Shown: positions 59,684 through 64,000 of the stretch, piece by piece
Numbering within the stretch: position 1 is the first letter of the stretch
How the letters are laid out: every line of letters begins with the position of its first letter
Assembly: GCA_030540085.1 (NCBI GenBank)
Contig: JAUNWY010000002.1
Coordinates: forward strand, 62,001 to 126,000
DNA length: 64,000 bases
Direction of reading: 5' to 3'
Source of the DNA: Eggerthella sp.
GTDB taxonomy: Bacteria; Actinomycetota; Coriobacteriia; Coriobacteriales; Eggerthellaceae
Notes under the pieces: generated by a model
Seen by the model: only the letters and a program-made list of their open reading frames with translations
Told to the model about the DNA's origin: nothing
The model's database searches: none
Position numbers and translations under genes: made by a program

Positions 59684-62079
59684 TGAAGCATTTTTCTTTC
59701 TCGAACCGTCACGGTCGGAGCATAGATTCGCCTAGAAATGCTACTCCGGTAACCTACGACACTCAAAGCGCCTACGGCAAGAGCGCAAAGACCCATCAAA
59801 GAAACAAGGCATATGCAAACCCCCGTTGCATAGACGAAAGCAGCCCTTTGCAAACGCAGCTAGTCCAAAAACGCACCCGCGCAGACTGGATCGCACTCGC
59901 CCTACTGCTGATCACTTCCAGCTTCATCTTCCTATGGAACCTCGACGCCTCGGGCTACGCCAATGAGTTCTACAGCGCTGCCGCGCAGGCAGGAGCTCAA
60001 AACTGGGAGGCGTTTCTCTGGGGTTCGCTCGATGCCGGTAACGCCATCACAGTAGACAAGCCACCCGCCGCTATTTGGCTCATGGCTCTTTCGGTTCGTA
60101 TTTTGGGACTCAGCTCGTTTGCCATCTTGCTGCCCCAAGCGCTCATGGGCATTGGCTGCACGTACCTGTGCTACGCCATCACCCGACGCTATTGGGGCAA
60201 CTGGGCTGGCATTACAGCAGGTTTGCTGTTCGCATTCGCCCCGGTTGCAGCCTTGATGTTTCGCTTCAACAATCCTGATGCCTTGCTGGTTTTGCTCATG
60301 CTGGGCGCCTCGGGCTGCCTTATGCGCGGCCTCGAATTCGACACCGAACGCACCGGCTCGAAGAAACGAAGCCTTTGGTTCGCCGCAGCAGGCATTCTCG
60401 TTGGCCTAGGCTTTCTTACCAAACAGCTTCAAGTCTTCCTTGTTTTGCCTGGATTCGCATTGGCGATGCTTGCTTGCTCCCCTGAGCCTATCCGCAGGCG
60501 CTTGCTTGATGCTGTCATCGCGCTCGGCTGCATGATTGTCTCCGCGGGATGGTGGGTACTGCTGACCGTCGTTGTCCCTTCTGGAGAACGGCCCTACATC
60601 GGCGGATCGCAGACTGATTCGTTCCTTGAACTCACCTTCAGCTATAACGGGCTTGGCCGTCTTACCGGCAATGAAACCGGTTCAGTAGTACCCGGCTCTA
60701 CGGGAGGATCAGCTCAAGGCGGCATGTGGGGAGAAACTGGCATATTCCGCCTGTTCAGTAGCGGATTCAATGATCAAATAACTTGGCTTGCGTTGCTCGC
60801 CTTCGCCGGCATCGTCGTTGGGATCATAGCCGCATTAGCCTTGAAAAAGTGCCATCGCGAAAGCAGGGCAACTGTGACGGCAATGCCCTTCCATATGCCC
60901 CACAGCACCTTTGGGAGCAATCTCGATTACGCTTTCAGCCTAGAAAACGCTACCGAAGTATGTCGAATGCGCTTGGCCTTCATCGCCGTATTCGGCTCCT
61001 GGCTGGTGGTTACCTGGCTCGTCTTCAGTTTCATGGCAGGCATCTTCCACCAGTACTACACCGTGGCGCTGGCACCCGCAGTTGCAGTGTTGACCGCTGT
61101 TTGCCTGCAATCGCTCTGGGAGCAGCGACGCCACGCCGCCGCCAAAGCAACCTTCGCCATTCTGATTGCGATCAGCGCGGTATGGGCCTTTGCGCTGGTG
61201 CGACAATCTGGCTGGCAGACATGGCTTGCCTATGCGATCGTGATCGCTGGCACGGGTTCTGCGGCATTGGGTCTTATCTGCGCATTGCTCGGCCACGGTG
61301 AAAGCAATAACGCAAAGCTGGCGCGCGCATCCCGCAAAGGAATGCGTTTTACCGTTGCCGTAGCGCTCGTCGCTCTCATGACGGCGCCCATCGCATGGAC
61401 GGGATGTACTATTGCGGAAGGCCACCACGGCAGCATCGTCACCGCAGGCCCAGGAAACACCCAAGGAATGGGCGGCGGAGCCCCTAGCGATAACGCCAAC
61501 AGTCAGACAGACGCTAACGACCAACCAAACGAAGCTGATACTGCGCAAAGCAGCGAAAACGGCGACGTATCGGGCAACCAGGAAGATGCCGCCTCAAGCA
61601 CAGGCAGCCCAACCACAGCCGGCAGCGGCCAACCGAGCGATATGAGCCAACCAGCGCAAAACGGCCCTGGAAACAACGGGGGTGGGCGTGGCGGCAACGG
61701 AGGCGGAAACCTGCTGGGGGACAACAGCTCCAACGAAGAGCTCACCGCATTGCTGAAGGAAAACGCCAGTGGGTATCGTTGGGCGGCAGCCACCACAGGT
61801 TCCCAGAACGCCGCCGGCTATCAGCTATCAAGCGAGCTTCCCGTAATGGCCATCGGTGGATTCAACGGATCCGACCCTGCACCGACGCTCGACGAATTCA
61901 AAAGCTTCGTTGAAGAAGGGCTTGTGCGCTACTACATTTCCAGCGAAGGAATGGGAGGCGGACAAATGGGAGGATCCAACGCCGCAGAGGAAATTGCGGA
62001 ATGGGTTTCCGCAAATTTCGAAGCATTGACGATAGACGGCGTAACCGTGTACGACCTTTCAAGCGCCAGTACCTCGTAG
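59683..62079 (+). CDS. GT39/ArnT-type integral membrane glycosyltransferase (YkcB-like)
   Basis: A 798-residue enzyme of the ArnT/PMT superfamily, which moves a sugar from a polyprenyl-phosphate carrier to an outside acceptor. About 11-13 helices follow a 70-residue cytoplasmic tail; the first outer loop has the acidic pair motif SGYANEFYSAAA with VDKPPAAIWL. A Gly/Asn/Ser-rich linker (about 590-680) leads to a C-terminal extracellular domain ending VYDLSSASTS. Paired GT2 plus GT39 genes as here occur in Bacillus (ykcB-ykcC). The acceptor is unknown. A REP-like element and a strong terminator follow. Confidence 0.88.
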   Translation: MKHFSFSNRHGRSIDSPRNATPVTYDTQSAYGKSAKTHQRNKAYANPRCIDESSPLQTQLVQKRTRADWIALALLLITSSFIFLWNLDASGYANEFYSAAAQAGAQNWEAFLWGSLDAGNAITVDKPPAAIWLMALSVRILGLSSFAILLPQALMGIGCTYLCYAITRRYWGNWAGITAGLLFAFAPVAALMFRFNNPDALLVLLMLGASGCLMRGLEFDTERTGSKKRSLWFAAAGILVGLGFLTKQLQVFLVLPGFALAMLACSPEPIRRRLLDAVIALGCMIVSAGWWVLLTVVVPSGERPYIGGSQTDSFLELTFSYNGLGRLTGNETGSVVPGSTGGSAQGGMWGETGIFRLFSSGFNDQITWLALLAFAGIVVGIIAALALKKCHRESRATVTAMPFHMPHSTFGSNLDYAFSLENATEVCRMRLAFIAVFGSWLVVTWLVFSFMAGIFHQYYTVALAPAVAVLTAVCLQSLWEQRRHAAAKATFAILIAISAVWAFALVRQSGWQTWLAYAIVIAGTGSAALGLICALLGHGESNNAKLARASRKGMRFTVAVALVALMTAPIAWTGCTIAEGHHGSIVTAGPGNTQGMGGGAPSDNANSQTDANDQPNEADTAQSSENGDVSGNQEDAASSTGSPTTAGSGQPSDMSQPAQNGPGNNGGGRGGNGGGNLLGDNSSNEELTALLKENASGYRWAAATTGSQNAAGYQLSSELPVMAIGGFNGSDPAPTLDEFKSFVEEGLVRYYISSEGMGGGQMGGSNAAEEIAEWVSANFEALTIDGVTVYDLSSASTS

Positions 62080-62102
62080 CCACAGCACCCGTCGCCCAAG
62101 CT

Positions 62103-62131
62103 GGGAAAATAGAGACAGGGACCGTTTTCCC
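62103..62131. repeat. REP-like element copy
   Basis: GGGAAAATAGAGACAGGGAC followed by CGTTTTCCC, 24 nt past the glycosyltransferase stop codon. Confidence 0.82.
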
Positions 62132-62139
62132 ACTTTGGG

Positions 62140-62188
62140 GGCGGGGCCTCTTGCAAGCTATGGAGTTCGCAAGAGGCCCCGCCTTTTT
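62140..62188 (+). terminator. Strong intrinsic terminator of the glycosyltransferase operon
   Basis: Perfect 15-bp stem GGCGGGGCCTCTTGC (62140-62154) with GCAAGAGGCCCCGCC (62169-62183), then TTTTT. Confidence 0.95.
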
Positions 62189-62452
62189 ACGTCGGCAGCC
62201 GTACCAACCCCATTCAGCAATCCCTTCCTATCCCGCAAGAAACCCCCACCCGAAAGAAAACCAAGCCCGCATCTATCGGCAAACATTACAGCTTGAAAAC
62301 CGCCCCAAGCCCAAACAGCCACCACACCCTGATTTGGCGTTATACTGAGTTGCATCGTTTTCGTCAATGACAAAATGCGACCCTGGGGCAAAGGGGCATT
62401 GACCAATGCAACTGCACAATCGGAAATGTACCCAAGGGGAAGCGGGGGGACC

Positions 62453-63010
62453 ATGAGCAGCACGTTAACTAAACGCGCCCTTGAGCAATCGTTGAAGCGT
62501 CTTCTGGCAACCAAACCGCTCGCCAAGATCACCATCGCCGACATCACCGAAGACTGCGGCACCAGCCGTATGACCTTTTACTACCACTTTAAAGATATCT
62601 ACGACTTGGTTGAATGGTCGCTCGAAGAAGATGCCGCCTCCGTACTAAGCGGAACCCAAACCGTAGACACCTGGCAGGAAGGCTACCGAGCCGTCTTAGA
62701 AGAACTTAAGCAGAACAAAGCGTTCATCACGACTATCTATCGGGAAATGAGCCGCGAGCGCGTAGAGCGCTTCCTGTTCCCAGCAACCCGCAAGCTCATC
62801 CTAGGAGTTATTGAGGCTCAGCCCAACTTTGCTAAAGTCGGCGAACGAAGCCGCAACTTCATAGCTGACTTCTATGCCCAAGCGCTTGCCGGCGTAACTC
62901 TCGAATGGATTGGCAGCAACATGTCCACCACCCCACAAACGCTGGTAGACAACGTAGCATTGCTTCTGGAAGGCACGATAGATACCGCTATCGAGCGATT
63001 CGCCCGATAG
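62453..63010 (+). CDS. TetR family regulator (DhaS-like)
   Basis: A 185-residue TetR-type protein. Helix-turn-helix: KITIADITEDCGTSRMTFYY (about 25-44). The ligand domain is of the TetR_C_8 type (DhaS/YcnC-like). Start: ATG 62453 (MSSTLTKRALEQ) with GGGGGG just upstream; the longer frame to 62375 has no family similarity. It precedes oleate hydratase on the same strand, with a dyad in the gap, and is the probable fatty-acid-responsive regulator of that gene. TetR-type regulators next to oleate hydratase genes are frequent in gut bacteria. Confidence 0.9.
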   Translation: MSSTLTKRALEQSLKRLLATKPLAKITIADITEDCGTSRMTFYYHFKDIYDLVEWSLEEDAASVLSGTQTVDTWQEGYRAVLEELKQNKAFITTIYREMSRERVERFLFPATRKLILGVIEAQPNFAKVGERSRNFIADFYAQALAGVTLEWIGSNMSTTPQTLVDNVALLLEGTIDTAIERFAR

Positions 63011-63376
63011 GACAGCCCACCCAAAGCAGGCAACGCCCACGCGACCCCCCCAACAGGCCCATGCAATTCCCTCCTAAAACTCCCAAAGCGCATTGCGGGA
63101 CATCTTCGTCTCTTGCTTAGCCTTACAATCCCATCTGAATGATAAAAAACTAAACATGACCCCTGACCTGCTTATAGCGCAGAAATAAGCACTCTTTCAA
63201 AATGCGGCTAAAGGGAGAAACGCAAAGGAAAAACGATGCGGCACAAAGCCACATCGCATTTCCCAGCCAATAAGCAAAGACACCGAACGAGGGTTGGCCT
63301 CTTCCTTCGGCTATCTCGCAATCGGCACCAAGCTAATTTCTCCTTCCACCATCCGCACGCAATGAGAGGGGACCTC
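63011..63376. other. Intergenic region before oleate hydratase
   Basis: 366 bp without a gene. Holds a 23-bp dyad (63169-63191) and an imperfect hairpin CGATGCGGC/GCCACATCG near 63,233-63,255. Confidence 0.6.
63169..63191. promoter_or_regulatory. Candidate TetR operator upstream of oleate hydratase
   Basis: TGCTTAT (63169-63175) and ATAAGCA (63185-63191) form a perfect 7-bp dyad with a 9-nt centre, between the TetR gene and ohyA. Confidence 0.45.
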
Positions 63377-64000
63377 ATGTATTACTCCAGCGGAAACTAC
63401 GAAGCCTTCGCACGCCCGAAGAAGCCTGAAGGAATTGAGCACAAAAGCGCCTATATCGTGGGCACCGGTCTTGCCGCACTAAGCGCCGCATGCTACCTGG
63501 TCCGCGATGCACAAATGCCGCCCACCCACATTCATATCCTTGAAAAGGACGCACTCCCGGGAGGCGCCTGCGATGGCGCCCACATCCCCGGCACAGGCTA
63601 CGTGATGCGCGGCGGCCGCGAAATGGACAACCACTTCGAAGTAATGTGGGATTTGCTCCGTTCGATTCCCTCCATCGAAGATCCAAGCATTACCGTACTC
63701 GACGAGTACTATTGGCTGAACAAAGAAGATCCGAACTATTCCCTGTGTCGAGCCACCGAAAATCGCGGACAGGATGCCCATACCGATGGCAAATTCGGCC
63801 TCAGCGACAAAGCAGCCACTGAGATCATGAAGTTGTTCTTCACCCCCGATGAAGAACTCTACGATCGACCAATCACCGACTTCTTTGATGATGAAGTGCT
63901 CAACTCGAATTTCTGGCTGTACTGGCGAACCATGTTCGCTTTTGAGAACTGGCATAGCGCCCTGGAAATGAAACTCTATATCAAGCGTTACATCCATCAC
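63377..64000 (+). CDS. ohyA: Oleate hydratase, N-terminal part (runs off the window)
   Basis: FAD-dependent enzyme that adds water to the cis-9 double bond of oleic and linoleic acid, giving 10-hydroxy fatty acids; in gut bacteria it detoxifies unsaturated fatty acids. The first 208 residues are present (family about 565-680). The dinucleotide fold reads [17 protein letters not shown], and the family block [18 protein letters not shown] with the active-site acidic region is intact, as is [19 protein letters not shown]. Start ATG 63377 follows GAGAGGGG. Probably controlled by the TetR gene upstream. Confidence 0.93.
   Translation, partial: MYYSSGNYEAFARPKKPEGIEHKSAYIVGTGLAALSAACYLVRDAQMPPTHIHILEKDALPGGACDGAHIPGTGYVMRGGREMDNHFEVMWDLLRSIPSIEDPSITVLDEYYWLNKEDPNYSLCRATENRGQDAHTDGKFGLSDKAATEIMKLFFTPDEELYDRPITDFFDDEVLNSNFWLYWRTMFAFENWHSALEMKLYIKRYIHH

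Larger units (their letters stand above)
62080..62452. other. Intergenic region after the glycosyltransferase operon
   Basis: Contains a REP-like element and the operon terminator. From 62190 to 62452 there is no gene; the TetR frame is open upstream of its chosen start but without family similarity. Confidence 0.6.

Overview
The window looks like chromosomal DNA of a Gram-positive actinobacterium of the class Coriobacteriia, probably an Eggerthellaceae-type gut or oral anaerobe. Evidence: roughly 50 % GC, an AddAB-type nuclease and a Veg protein next to a metG-tatD-rsmA cluster (Firmicutes-like synteny), a DtxR/IdeR-like iron box, oleate hydratase, and polyprenyl-linked sugar transferases. 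This assignment is an inference; there is no rRNA gene to settle it.

Region 1 (1-28,300) is almost entirely minus-strand housekeeping. It reads, in transcription order, addB-addA, rarA, a DUF948-like protein, an AI-2E-type permease, alaS-ruvX-mltG-yqeG-aroE-like-aroC-aroK-aroB, pepP, efp, then a carboxyltransferase/biotin-carrier fusion with accC, an Asp23 protein, nusB, xseB and dxs, and the start of ung. Upstream of addB lie a small conserved-looking protein and a homocysteine-methyltransferase-fold protein without its zinc cysteines.

Region 2 (28,300-29,450) has no credible protein gene. It holds the most interesting element of the window: a predicted plus-strand small RNA (about 28,613-28,763) with a near-consensus promoter, four successive hairpins whose loops all show UCCCC, an unpaired CUCCCUCCUU segment that copies the 16S anti-Shine-Dalgarno sequence, and a U-tract terminator. 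A second, 163-nt inverted-repeat element lies just downstream.

Region 3 (29,450-39,960) holds galU, an AEC permease with a divergent LysR regulator, tRNA-Ala(CGC), veg, an ABC exporter, rsmA, a flavin reductase, tatD, metG and a YgjP-type metalloprotease.

Region 4 (39,960-64,000) is more accessory. It contains a Zn/Cd efflux set (ArsR-HMA chaperone-P-type ATPase), DegV, a DUF4143 ATPase preceded by 32-bp tandem repeats, a FIVAR-repeat surface protein, the wreck of a BREX phage-defence locus (brxA frameshifted in a G9 run, brxB truncated), an iron-box flavodoxin, a methyltransferase, an ATP-grasp enzyme, a TetR/YhgE pair, a two-component system facing an envelope glycosyltransferase operon, and a TetR/oleate hydratase pair. 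Eight copies of a 28-30-bp REP-like palindrome occur only in this region, and two of them supply the stop codons of adjacent genes.
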